From Theristus sp. LFF4_11 (Eukaryota > Nematoda > Chromadorea > Monhysterida > Xyalidae): a stretch of DNA of 64,000 nucleotides. The stretch's first letter is position 1, and each line of letters opens with the position of its first letter. The DNA is taken from assembly GCA_030248135.1 (NCBI GenBank), contig JASANC010000316.1:124001-188000 (forward strand). Direction: 5' to 3'. Under the pieces are notes generated by a model that saw only the letters and a list, made by a program, of their open reading frames with translations, ran no database searches and was not told where the DNA came from. Shown one piece after another: positions 10,601-21,229 of the stretch. Made by a program: the position numbers and the translations under genes.

Positions 10601-13600
10601 CGGGCATGAACGCGTTCCGTGTGTCCTCCGCATACAGACGACACTCGAACGAATGTCCGTTCAGTGGAATGTCACTTTGCGCCACTGGCAGCGGTTGGCC
10701 CTGCGCCACGGCCAGTTGCCATTCGACCAGATCGAAGCCGGTCACCATCTCGGTCACCGGGTGCTCCACCTGGAATGTATTGTGGATTTATTCAAACGTG
10801 TCCGGACTAAAATGACGTCATTTGCTTTAAAAACGCCCGTTTGTCAAAGTACAGGCACTAAAATTATGTCAGTTTGATGTGACTGATTCGAATTCACCAT
10901 TTGTTTACGGAAAAAAACCGGCTAAACGAAAAGTCTGGCGCATGTTTGGCGGCACATGACGTCATTTCAGTGGGACACGTTCGAAAAAATAGATCATAGT
11001 AATATCTTTTATTTTGGTCCCGCGTCTTAATGCGCGCGTAGATGGGTAAGCAGTCTCATGCACAACGCGGGAATTCAAAATTGGCAAGGGATCCGAGTCC
11101 CCTAAATAAGGTCGGGTTACTAAGGCTATTCTGAATTACCGCAGGTCTTAAAGAAAAGATGATACATTATATGGCAATTAGCTGATTGGCTGATGCACAC
11201 ACGTGATTGCATGCATTCAGTGCACACCAGACTCCGCCTCCACACCAATTGGCTACGCATAATGCATGCCTCGAGTGGTCATGATTCATGAACCAATTAG
11301 CTGATTGCATATGATAGAGAAACAGACTTTTACAAACAAAACAGTAATACAGTTTTGTATCACTTTGTACATGCTGTGTTTCAGTGCTAATAAAACTGTA
11401 CGGAATTTGCTGCACTGAAACCGCTTGATTACCCCGAGCATAGTTAAGCTGTTGAAAACCGGAAAAACAATTTCAGCCAAAAGTGTTTCGGCGTTTTTTT
11501 TTCATGGCTGCTTTTTGTGTTTCTATTGGGAATTCAGGAATCACATTGCTCAAGTGGCTGCTTTTGACTTTCAACTTTCAACACACCTACATTAAAAAAC
11601 TCCAATTCTCGAAAAACAAAGCCAAACAAACCTGCAATCGAGTGTTCATCTCCATGAAATAGAACTTCTGCGTGGCGTCCATGATGAACTCGACGGTGCC
11701 CGCGCCAACATAGCCGACGGCCGCTGCTGCTTTCACGGCCGCTTGACCGAGGAATCTCCTGGACTCCTCGGTCAACCCCGGCGCCGGCGCCTCTTCGATG
11801 ATTTTCTGATGACGACGCTGCACGGAGCAGTCGCGCTCGTACAGGTACACGTACTGCAATGGAGCAAGAGAAACAAAGAACGATGTTGTTGTCATTATTG
11901 TCTGTGATTGTCGCTCATTGGCGTACGCAAGCGACTTGTGAAAGACAACTTGCCCTTGTTTTCAAGGACGAGTGTAAAGCGGCATTCATGTTGCAGTATT
12001 TTAACATAGCTGTGCGGTCACTAAACAAACGATCTTGTGGTCCTCGCTCAGTCGTTTATCGAGAGACCCAGAATACTGGATTAGTAAGGTTTATATAAGC
12101 ACAGAACCCCAATTAACACAGGAATTATCCTAATAATCACCAATTATTCCATATCATTAGCTTCTTTAAATACTGCAACATGAATGCGCCTTAAGATTAC
12201 TAAACACGGCGAGTAAAGTACTAAAGTCGGTACCGAAAACGGCACTCTGTTAGGTCAGGCAAGCCCCAAATGACTGGGACCCACATGAACTGAGCGACGA
12301 AGCCACCAAAAACGCAACGATCGTCAGTGAGAATTCGCACAGGCAAATCCGCCGCCTTTCGGTCTGGCCAACATCAGACAGTGCAAAAGAGGAGCAGTCT
12401 CAATTCTCATCAGTGATGATGTACCCCTCTCGAACCACAAACAAACAATCAACCCCACTGACAGTGACAAGCACAAGACGACCACACTAACATTCTGGTG
12501 CATGTCGCCGAAGACCTGCACCTCGACATGTCGCGGCTTCTCCACGAACTTCTCGACGAGCATCTCCGCGTTGCCGAACGCCTTCAGTGACTCGCGTCTC
12601 GCAGAGTCCAATTGCGATTGAAAATCTTCCGGTGATTTGACGATTCGCATTCCCTTGCCGCCGCCGCCGTACACCGCCTTCAGCATCACAGGGTAGCCGA
12701 TGCGCTCGGATTCGGCGCGCAATCTGGCAATGGTTTTTTCTTCCGAGCCTGATTTTGTCGATTGATTGATTTTGGAAGGACTGGTGCAGCAGCCAATCAA
12801 CAGTATGATGGACCAGTTTTCAAACTGGGATTTTTGTTCCAGAAAAAACCGATTGGATGCGTTCATCTGATTCGGCGAGCAATCTATTTTCATTCTCCAT
12901 GCCCGTGTGACAGTGCGGTAGAACGTGCTGAATTTGCCGCTATGCGGTGAACAGCACGCGTTTTTCAGATTTGCGGTACTATTCAGCAGATCACCAAAGA
13001 TCATTTGATTTCACCTCGTGGCCTGGTGCTGGTGGTAGTGCGTTTAGACTATTGACGGTGCGCTCGAGGGATCGAGCCCCGCCGAGGGGTGTATAGGCAC
13101 CCAACTGAATGGCGTTCTGTACGCTTCTCTGGGTTAGGCCTGGTGAAAAACATCGCCTGAAAATCCCAACAACAACAACAAAAATTTTTGTCCCGCGAAC
13201 ATTGCCGGGAAATCAGACGGAATCGCCCTGACCTGTCGTCCGTCTGCTCGTCGCCGTGGTAGCCGAGCACCACGGGCACACCAGCATCGGCCATGATCTG
13301 TTTCGCTCTGTTCTTGATGCCCATGTCACGGATGGCGCCCGACGGCGGACCGACGAACGCAATGCTCCGCGACGCACATCTGTCGGCAAAGTCGGCGTTC
13401 TCCGACAGAAAACCGTAGCCGGGGTGGATCGCGTCGGCGTTGGCATCGGTAGCGACCTCTGCAAAAAGGAAGAAAATTGAATCTCTCGAATTCGGAATTT
13501 ATTTATTGCAAAGCCAACGCGCCCGAAGACGGAACCCACAGAGCAATGATTGATCGCAATCACAAAGTCGTTGGTTCAATCACAGTGCGAACGCCGCCAA

Positions 13601-14560
13601 AGTGCAACCAAAGCATTGCGGCGCACAACAGTCGTTCGCAAAAAAAGTCACGGGGCAAGGTTGCAAATTGAATTTGATTGTTTATCCGAGTTTCTATCGT
13701 GCGCACCCCACCGCACCCGCATCAGACGCGCAGTTTTCAAAAGTGTTTTTTTTTACCGGAAGTTGCTAGCATCGTGCTACAATGTTTAACAAAAATGTCA
13801 ACAAAACATCCCAAATAACGCAGAATAACATCGCTCGAAGGCGTGACCTAAGAGTTTCGATTGATTGAGGTAGCTCTCAATTGCCGGAGCAGCACCGAGT
13901 CTGTGTGCCTGGTCTGCCTCGGCGACGTGCAGCGCGTCCCGATCGGCATCGCTGTAAAAAACGAAAAAAAATCCGAAAAACTGTCAGACTGTAATAAATG
14001 GCAAAGTCTGACTGACTGTCATTTGAATCTGACATGATAATTGGTAGCCCGAAACAACTTGTTAGACCGACTGCGGAGTGCAAATCAAAACTAGCCCATT
14101 AGCTCTCACCACGGCTTACGTTACGATTTACAGTTCTCAAATCACGACTATGCTAAGAAAATTTGATTTAAAACACACCATGTTTTTCTTCTCCAGAACA
14201 AATGCAGCAGATAAAAACGAATGAAGAAAAACAAAGCAAAAAGCGAAACACTGAACAAACAAAAAACAAACAAACAACTCACCTGTACACCGCAATCGTG
14301 CGGATGCCGAGTCGTTTCGCGGATCGAATGATTCGACAGGCGATTTCGCCGCGGTTGGCGATCAGCAAACGATCAATAGACCTTGTTTTGACTTTGTTTG
14401 TTTTGCAATGCACTGCTTTTGTGCTGTTGAAGTTGCGACAAACCGCACACAGGAACGGCGGCGTCTTCGTTGCCGTCGAAAATGCCAATCCCCGAAACGT
14501 TGTTGTTGTCATCGTCAATTTGTGCATCCCGAAATTACTGGCTTTTCTCAGCACCGTCAT
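7696..14560 (-). CDS. MCCC1: 3-methylcrotonyl-CoA carboxylase subunit alpha, mitochondrial (10 exons)
   Basis: Carboxylates the biotin that passes CO2 to 3-methylcrotonyl-CoA in mitochondrial leucine breakdown; it works with the beta subunit (MCCC2). Exons in transcript order: 14560-14283, 13951-13848, 13458-13233, 12723-12492, 11853-11632, 10769-10576, 10325-10166, 9633-9266, 8806-8378, 7834-7696. All phases agree, giving 783 aa (human about 725). A basic, Thr-rich presequence precedes the biotin carboxylase N-domain ([15 protein letters not shown], residue 64). The ATP-grasp loop [10 protein letters not shown] is near 222, followed by [36 protein letters not shown] and [18 protein letters not shown]. 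The C-terminal biotinyl domain has AMKM with biotin-lysine near 732. I chose the ATG at 14560; an in-frame upstream ATG at 14674 would lengthen the presequence. All catalytic blocks look intact. Introns contain SINE and MITE insertions. Confidence 0.95.
8236..8370. repeat. Palindromic MITE, family H2 (GACTCCGCCTCCAC subtype)
   Basis: Arms ACTGATTGATTAGTTGGTGA and the inverted TCACCAACCAATCAGCAAT flank a core with GACTCCGCCTCCAC, which is also present at 11166-11323. The element ends about 7 bp from the splice donor of the ninth MCCC1 exon. Confidence 0.65.
10343..10441. repeat. Partial MITE, family H2
   Basis: Starts ACAGTCCAACTCTAAATTA and continues with ATCAGCTGATCGGTTGGTGA, matching the end of the complete copy at 43065-43218. 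It begins about 18 bp from MCCC1 exon 10166-10325, so it sits in the acceptor region on the minus strand. Confidence 0.6.
10788..10990 (-). repeat. MITE family H3 with about 33-bp inverted ends
   Basis: Left end TTCAAACGTGTCCGGACT is followed by AAATGACGTCATTTG. The right end is the inverse (GACGTCATTTCAGTGGGAC, then ACGTTCGAA). The interior shares GTACAGGCACTAAAAT and ACCATTTGTTTACGG with the oppositely oriented copy at 24050-24275. Confidence 0.75.
11008..11165 (+). repeat. MITE family H5, internally deleted copy
   Basis: Starts TAATATCTTTTATTTTGGTC, then ATGCGCGCGTAGATGGGTAA, GGGAATTCAAAATTGGCAA, GATCCGAGTCCCCTAA and CCGCAGGTCTTAAAGAAAAG. Almost the same blocks, in the same order, make the copy at 18641-18861. 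Confidence 0.7.
11166..11323. repeat. Palindromic MITE, family H2
   Basis: Arms TATGGCAATTAGCTGATTGG and AACCAATTAGCTGATTGCAT are inverted, and the core carries GACTCCGCCTCCAC. Lies in the MCCC1 intron 10770-11631 beside the H3 and H5 elements, forming a small cluster of MITEs. Confidence 0.65.
11975..12193. repeat. Diverged, enlarged hairpin MITE, family H1
   Basis: Begins GCGGCATTCATGTTGCAGTA with TAACATAGCTGTGCGGTCAC and ends TACTGCAACATGAATGCGCC. Both arms carry the same change (TTGC / GCAA instead of AAGC / GCTT). That suggests it is either a distinct subfamily or that pairing was maintained. About 120 bp of unrelated sequence separates the arms. Confidence 0.6.
12345..12435 (+). repeat. 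Dispersed approximately 90-bp repeat, family H6
   Basis: Carries TTTCGGTCTGGCCAACATCA, a decayed form of GAAGAGGGGTGGCCTCA, then ATCAGTGATG and CCCCTCTCGAACCA. Near-identical blocks are at 32932-33023 and 43283-43376. Confidence 0.65.
13005..13192 (+). mobile_element. tRNA-derived SINE, family 1, with (AAC)n tail
   Basis: The head has an A-box-like GTGGCCTGGTGC and a B-box-like GGGATCGAGCCCC. The body has GGGGTGTATAGGCACC and GGCGTTCTGTACGCTTCTCT. The 3' tail is (CAA)n, CCCAACAACAACAACAAAAA. It sits in the MCCC1 intron 12724-13232. Sister copies are at 30425-30605 (minus) and 62148-62277 (plus). Confidence 0.8.
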
Positions 14561-14934
14561 AAAGTCAAACGAACATGCTGCATGGATAGGTCGTATTTTG
14601 TGTTTCAAATTACTGGATCGATCTGAATTCCGGCTGATCGATTTCTTTGTTCTGGACTGGGGGGCCCAGTCCAAAAAACTCTTTCAGCCTTCTGAATCTA
14701 TCTCTTTTTGGGATTTTTAAAAACTTTTTTCAATCGGTGTTTTTTCAGTTTATTTTTAAAGGCGAACCGGCGAGGCGAGTCACTGTTCTTCTTTTCCACT
14801 GACCGTCTCAACGGGAAGTTGTTATACCAGGAACAGTTCAGGCAGATGTGTTTCGTCTGTTTGTTATAACAACTTTTGTCGTGCGTGCGTTGAAATAAAG
14901 AATCTGGATTTTAAAAAAATCTGAATTCAGAAAA
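14561..14934. promoter_or_regulatory. Shared MCCC1 / NAF1 divergent promoter region
   Basis: The start codons of MCCC1 (minus, 14560) and NAF1 (plus, 14935) are 374 bp apart with no gene between them. The transcription start regions must lie here, so a bidirectional promoter is inferred. No TATA box is evident. CTGAATTCAG followed by AAAA immediately precedes the NAF1 ATG and looks like a splice acceptor, possibly for trans-splicing. Confidence 0.5.
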
Positions 14935-17900
14935 ATGACGTCGTTAGCCAGCTCCGTTGGTCGATTGGTGGATTACGACGCGTCGAGCGAAGCAGAAAAC
15001 TCTGGGGAAGACAATGAGGTCGAGCTCGAAGAGCTAAAAATGGAAAGTGGGTCACAGAATGCTGTGCAAACTGACGACAGCGTCAGCGTCGTCGTTGAAT
15101 GTTTGCTGAATCAGTTGCTCATGGTGAGTCTGAAAGTGCGGTTCGCGCTGTTTTAGATGTTGCAGAGTTATTAAAACGGCTCGCACCGACATGAAATGAC
15201 ATTCACTCATTCCTCTTTTGCTTTGAAAATGTTCCGTTTGTCTGTCATGCGTTGTTGTTGTTTTTCGGCTGGCGAGTGTTGTTGGCTCAAATCAGCTCGG
15301 CGGTGCGCCGAGAGCTGCCCGGCAGTCATATGGGTGCTTTTCCTGTGAGCTCTGCGATGAATCGCACGCGTTTAGCGTTCAGTTTGAACGTTCAGTATTT
15401 CAAAAGACTAGGTATCAGGTAACTTAAGGTTTCGCAAGTAAGAAAGTAATTTAAGACTTCGCAAGCCTTTATTTGAAAAAAAACCGCGGCTCCAAACTGA
15501 AAGTCTTGATTGCTGTGCACGATTATTACAAGCACACTTGCATGTTGCGTGTTTCGGAGCATATGACGTCATTTCGGTCTGATATGTTTGGTAAAACAGG
15601 CTATACCAAGCCAAAACGGCCACCCAGTTTTGTGGCGACGCTGGTGTCAGTGTCAACGCCATCCATACCAACCAACCAACCAATTCATTTTGTTGGGTGT
15701 TTTTTTGCAGGAAGTCTGTCGCAACGACGACTTTGTTGCGAGCGACAGCAGCAAATATCGCAACGTGCAACATTTCGACCGAAGCTTCCGCATCACCGAC
15801 TCTGAGGAAGATGAAGCGTGCAGTTCGGGCGATTCAAATGCTGACCACGAAATTACCGGCAAATTTGCTAGCAAACCGCGCGGCAAAACGTGAGATGAAG
15901 TTTTGTGTTTAGAGTGTCGAACCGCACGGATGGATGGCTTTCTTGATAAGCTGATTGATTCTTTTCTTTAGTGTCAAAAAATACTCTGTTATTCTTTGGA
16001 CTTTTCGATGAGCGCAGATGTTTTCGTCTCAGTTTTCCGTTGAATCACCAAAACAAAACAAAAACTCGCGACCAGAAATCGCGACACCTGTGGCGGTTTG
16101 CTCATATGCATGGACAGAGACAGCGGATAAGATAAACTCAAATGAAAACTTCGATTCTTGACATCCATGAGGAAAGTTTCTTGTTCAGAATCCACGAGAT
16201 GCGACGAATCGTGGCGACCAAGGGCGAATTGCAGCCGGAGGATTTGCCACCGATCGAGCGCCTGAACATTTCCGTGGACGAAACGGCGAAAATGCAACGG
16301 TTGGGCGTGGTGACGGCCGTTGTCGGCTGTCTTGGTGCGTTTTCGTGCCGTTTTCATGAGTTTTCGTGCCGTTTTCCGGAGTTCTCGTGGCGTTTTCGTG
16401 TGTTTTCGTGCCGTTTTCATGAGTTTTCGTGCCGTTTTCCGGAGTTCTCGTGGCGTTTTCCTGTGTTTTCGTGCCGTTTTCATGAGTTTTCGTGCTGTTT
16501 TCCGGAGTTCTCGTGGCGTTTTCCTGTGTTTTCGTGCCGTTTTCATGAGTTTTCGTGCCGTTTTCCGGAGTTCTCGTGGCGTTTTCCTGTGTTTTCGTGC
16601 CGTTTTCATGAGTTTTCGTGCCGTTTTCCTGAGTTTTCGTGTCCGTTCTCGTCTTCGTTTGTGGTTTTCTGATTTAGTGAATGAAGTTTGGATAAGGTCT
16701 GCTTTATATGAAGCCATGATTGGTGAACGTCTCTGAATGCTTTCGTTGGCTGAGTGTAACGCTTTTATATGCACGTAAGATACGTAAAGATTTTGCTTTA
16801 TGGCCTCCGCACAGTCACCGCAGGCAAGTGCTGGAGCCAGAACACTGGTTTGCTTGCTTTTTGTCTGATAAGCGCGCAGAGTCCGGGCTCATCTTCATCA
16901 TCTTCACCTGTCGTCAGATTGAATGAATCAATGTCGGCTCAATGACCTCAACAAAAAAACGGCTTTATCACATTTTTAGTGAACAAACTTTTTCTTGGCT
17001 GTGCGTGTTTTTTTCTCCAGAGTCAGTGTTTTTTCAAGTTAGTTGTTGTTCATATGGCCCAAAATGGGAAAGGCAGTGACGCATTTTTGGCCGATCGAGC
17101 AGGCTATTTTCAATTTTCAATCAATCGATTTTCAAGTTTGTTGTTGTTGTTGTTGTTTGTTGCCCCCTTTTTATCCTTACCCAACGCCCTTGGGGAAAGG
17201 CATTGTCGCAATTTTTTATTGTCCACCACATGGGCTGCGACGTTGGAAGCAGTTTTTCTGCTTTTGAAGTGGGCGTTGGGCAAGCTGCGCTGGTATGCAT
17301 GGGCGCGATGTCATTGAGTTCCTCGCCACCGGAACAGCAATCTTGTGAATCAAGAAAGCCGACGTTTATGCTGCCGAACCATTAAGCCCCACGCAACCCG
17401 GGGCAGCCGAGTGGTCACGAGCGGATTCGAACCCGGGCCTTCCGATTGGAAGTCCCAAGTGCTATCCACTCAGCCACTCAGCCGGCATTTTCAAGTTTGT
17501 CAATGTTACAGTCGTCATCCAGTCCGACATTGGCACGCCAGCTCTAAACGACGAGTCTTATTTGTTCAACGAGCATCGACGATCTTTCGGTCAGGTTTTC
17601 GAAGTGTTCGGTCCCGTCAGTCGACCGATGTATTCGGTCAGGTAGGTGCGTTTAGGGCGCTGAGAAGTTTGGTGAATTTTTGAAATTTTTCTTCTTGGGA
17701 ACACCAAAAGTCGAGAAACTCGGAACGGAAACTGCTTTTGGTTGCCTGGCATTGTTCTAGGCCAATCAATGGTTTTCGTTGTTTTGCCCGTGCATACCTC
17801 GGTCATGCGGTGAATTTCTGCGAAAAAAATTGTGGAATGATTGAACGCGATTTTGAAAGTCCTAATCTGAAGACAGGAGGACACTATTATAACACAGTAA

Positions 17901-19553
17901 CGTTGCGCAAACACACAGGCAAGCACAAAAACAGTAAAACGACACTTTAACATCGCGTTGTGAAGCTGGAGTGTTTGTTTGTGGACTGAGCAACGTAACT
18001 GTCAGTTTATGACTAAATGGAATTTCAGACGAGCACTTTACTGGCTGATTGGTTAACGGTACATTTTAATCGGTTACTGATTGACAAAAACATCTTATAA
18101 GAAAGCATTTCCAGTTGTTTCTTTAGGTTCAACACTGCGTCTGATCTTGAACAGTACAATTTGGCGGTTGGCTCTTCGGTCTACTACACGCCGGAACTGA
18201 CAGAGTATACGAAAACCGTGTTCACTGATGCGCTGTTGAGGTGAGCCTTTTGAATTTTTTTTGAAATTGAAATGGTTGACACTTTTGTAGCAGTCGTAGT
18301 TTCACAGCGGTAATGAGTTATGATATATTTCTTCGCTTTGCATCTGATGATTCGCAAACATTTTTCCCAATAAAATAATTCTCACCGGTCAGTTGGGCAG
18401 ATGTAGCCCAAAAGCATTTTGAATTGCCTGCATCGAAGCTCTACCCACTGAAAGTAAACCACCAATCACTTGCTACTACACCAACCAGCCAATACCAGCT
18501 TTTTATGCCGGTAAAAAGAATGTTGCGGTGTGTGGAGTTGACTGCAGTGCACGTATGCAGGCAATTTACTCTTTCTTCCACAACGGTGCAGTTTACAAAT
18601 TTTTTTACAGCAAAAACCTGATCAGTACCAGCGAATTTTAATAATATCTTTCATTTTGGTCCCGCGTCTCAATGCGCGCATAGATGGGTAAGCAGTCTCA
18701 TGCACAACATAAGAATTCAAATTTAGCAAACGGATCCGAGTCCCCTAACTAAGGCCGGGTCACTTAGGCTATTCTAAATTACCACATACAGATTGAAACT
18801 AGTTTCCTTTTACGTCAACAACCGCATTGAGTCGCAGGTCTTAAAGAAAAGATAATAATCGCACAAAAATACTGCCACTGACCATGCAGATTGAAAGGCA
18901 GCGACGCGTCGTGGGAGCACGACCACGAGCCGCCGGCGGATGCGCTGGAGTTCAGCGACGACGAACAGGAGCGAGCGCATCGGCTGAAACTGAAGCAGAC
19001 GAAAATGGGCAATGCGAGACGCGAGTTGTTGGACTCGTCGCGCGATACGACGACGCAATCGGCGAAACGGAAACTGCCGCATCAGAAGAAGAAACCGCGA
19101 TTTCGCAACATACACAATCCACCCGCTCAGCAGCAGCACGGCGTACCCGTGCCGATGTTCCCACGTCCACCCGCTCCGACGCATCATCAGCAGCAGCAGC
19201 GTTCCCGCTTCCCGCAATGGCCACCGCGGTTTCCACCGTCGCAACAGCAATTTTCGCCGTTCAATCGCTTTCCACCGCAGCGCGCGATGTTCCCACCACG
19301 GCACGAACTGTTCGCACGGTATCACACACCGCCAGCGCCAGTGTTGCTGTTCCCGCCACGATTCGCTCCTCCGTTCCAACGTCCACCACCGCCGCCGCCG
19401 CCACGGTTTGCTGCAGCACCAGGTGTGAGAACGGAACTGCTGCCAACACCGGAAGTTCGTGCACGACAGAGAAGAGCGCCGAGGAATCCGGCAACGGTCA
19501 CGGCAGCCGCACTGGTGGACACACGCTTGTGCAAGACGGAAATTGATGATTGA
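14935..19553 (+). CDS. NAF1: H/ACA ribonucleoprotein assembly factor NAF1 (6 exons)
   Basis: NAF1 is a nuclear chaperone that holds nascent H/ACA snoRNPs (including telomerase-type RNPs) until GAR1 replaces it. Exons 14935-15123, 15711-15889, 16189-16334, 17512-17641, 18127-18240 and 18890-19553 join in phase to give 473 aa. Acidic residues fill the N-terminus. The conserved Gar1/Naf1 beta-barrel core spans about residues 120-260. It is visible as KGELQPEDLPPIERL, GVVTAVVGCLVVIQSD, GQVFEVFGPVSRPMYSVRF and the family signature GSDASWEHDHEPP. The C-terminal tail is Gln/Pro/Arg-rich, ending KTEIDD. Intron 3 holds a 63-bp minisatellite and a SINE. Intron 5 holds an H5 MITE. All core motifs are intact, so the gene looks functional. 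The start is the first ATG after an acceptor-like TTCAG. Confidence 0.93.
16336..16652 (+). repeat. 63-bp minisatellite in NAF1 intron 3
   Basis: About five units of 63 bp, each built from 15-18-bp variants of TTTTCGTGCCG and TTTTC(A/C)(T/G)GAG. Because 63 is divisible by 3 the array stays open on both strands: Phe/Ser/Arg-rich on plus (SCRFHEFSCRFPEFSWRF) and Arg/Lys/Thr-rich on minus. It starts within one or two bases of the exon 3 donor (16335). Confidence 0.9.
17040..17106 (-). mobile_element. SINE fragment, family 4
   Basis: On plus: TTGTTGTTCAT, then GGGAAAGGCAGTGACGCA and TTTTGGCCGATCGAGCAGGC. The same string in the same order forms the insertion at 54114-54216, so both are 3' ends of one AAC-tailed family in minus orientation. 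Confidence 0.6.
17142..17486 (-). mobile_element. tRNA-derived SINE, family 2, with 14-bp target duplication
   Basis: On the minus strand the element starts with a tRNA-like head. It has A box TGGCTGAGTGG and B box GGGTTCGAATCC, correctly spaced. A body of about 230 bp follows, and it ends in a (CAA)n tail. The flanks carry the same 14 bases, ATTTTCAAGTTTGT, at 17128-17141 and 17487-17500, as expected for LINE-driven insertion. It lies 11 bp before NAF1 exon 4. Confidence 0.9.
18641..18861 (+). repeat. MITE family H5 in NAF1 intron 5
   Basis: Inverted ends AATATCTTTCATTTTGGTCC and CTTAAAGAAAAGATAATAAT. The interior has TGCGCGCATAGATGGGTAAG, GAATTCAAATTTAGCAA and ATTGAGTCGCAGG. The 3' end lies about 29 bp before NAF1 exon 6. 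Confidence 0.7.
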
Positions 19554-19754
19554 CAGATTTTTTTGCGGTTGATTTCGTGCGGTGGAATGCACTGCAAAGA
19601 AAATGATTTTGGCAGTGAACCCCGTTGGGTTTTTTAGTTCCTGGTAGTGATGTACAGATTGTCAGTGAGAACTGGTAGCAGTTCCTTGCTCGGCGCGGGA
19701 ATTCAAAATTGCTGAAGCGACCCGAGTCCTTTGATTTCCTATTGACGTCTGCAA

Positions 19755-19920
19755 AAGCGCCATTCATGGAGGATGAAGCGCGCTGACGCGCGTCACTTCG
19801 CTACACATTCACGAAGCAAAAAAAACAGCGCGCTTCAGTTTTGGAAGCATACGCACATTTATACGCACGTTCATGTTACCGCGCGTCAACGCGCTTCAGC
19901 GCGCGCGTGCATGAATGGGT
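19755..19920 (+). repeat. GCGCGCTTCA-family dispersed repeat
   Basis: Opens CGCCATTCATGGAGGATGAA and closes GCGCGCGTGCATGAATGGGT, with GAAGCGCGCTGACGCGCGTC inside. The ends are inverted copies of each other. Related to 742-1065 and 3545-3685. Confidence 0.6.
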
Positions 19921-21229
19921 CTTTTAGGCTAATGGTCTCAGAGTTGTTGTTTTTTATTTGACTATTGTTATTGAGTCTTCCTGTCATAGCTCACAAAAAC
20001 ACTGTTGTTATGCTTGTTGATTTTCTTGTTGTTGCTGAAAGTTAAACGTGGAGTTTCATAAAAAAAGAAACGATTGGGTGTGCTAGAGAGCTAGTGAGTT
20101 CAATAATTTTTCAAATCAAAAGAAAATAATCCTCAATCTACAAAATAAACGAAAAAGCAGCATTTTGTCAAGGAGCACATATTTTCTCACTGTCAAGTGT
20201 CAAGTACCCCGTAAAAGTGAACTTTAAAAATTTAGTCTTCACTGAGAATTTTTGTTCTCCCTCAATTCGCAATCGATAGATAGGCCGCCTCGGTAAAAAT
20301 ATTTTTCCCGGCATAAATTACTCAGAAAAAGTTTTAAACGGCAAGTAAAATTCAACAAAAGACACTTCACATTTTTATTACAACTAGCAAATTGACCCGT
20401 GCCTACGGCACGGTTAGCTGATAAATACAACTATTATTTTTGAGTTGGTTTTCCCTTTTGACCTTGCCCACGACGCGGACTCAAAATGCATTGCATTTTG
20501 ATTTTGAGCTGCTTTAACCGACTGTTGTTGATTTACCATTGAAATGATCGCTCACTTTTAAAGCAATCGTATCCGTCGATGCTTCTACTTTTTTGAAAAT
20601 CACAGCATTTTTTGTTGTTTAAGCCGTGTTTTTTGTCAAGCAACATGCTTTTGCTGATTTTATTGCTGTCGATTCAATCGTAACCTGATTTACTCACCAT
20701 AACACTGATTACTGTGTGGTTTGGTTTTCGCTGTTTCAGCATCAATCAAAGCGACACATAAGAAATAACAGATATCTAACAATCATAACTGCACTGTCAT
20801 TCAAAATATGAAAAACAATCTTTTTTTAATCAGCAACAAACAACTGCCATTCCCTATTAAAGTATCAAAATCAATTCTCGCATTTATTAGTTTTTCAATG
20901 TCGCTTATTTGTCCGTTCATTCTTTGCTAATCAGTTGCATTCCACTGTCCTTCCCGTTTAAAGTATAAAAAAAACAATCTCCTTTGATCAGCAACAATTA
21001 ACAGCCATTCCCGCTCAAAGTTTCAAAAATAAATCTTGTTTGGTTAGCTTTTCAATGTCGTCACATGTTGTTTAATCACCATTCCTGTTCAAAAAACAAT
21101 GTCGTTTGATTAGCAGCAACAATTAACTGATACCGGTTTAAGTTTTTGTTTCAGTTTAAGATACAGGTTTAAGAAAAGCAATCTGCTTCAGTCAGCTGTC
21201 ATTTCTGAATCGGCAACACTTTTCTAAAT

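Noticed and set aside
15989..16774. 261-codon minus-strand frame rich in Arg/Lys/Thr
   Set aside because: It is the antisense of the 63-bp minisatellite in NAF1 intron 3 and overlaps a verified exon.
17400..17486. Functional tRNA gene on the minus strand
   Set aside because: It is the head of a SINE with tail and target duplication; the anticodon arm is not canonical.
18884..19597. Several long open frames on both strands over NAF1 exon 6
   Set aside because: Only the frame with GSDASWEHD continues the NAF1 protein; the others are shadows of its GC-rich, low-complexity sequence.
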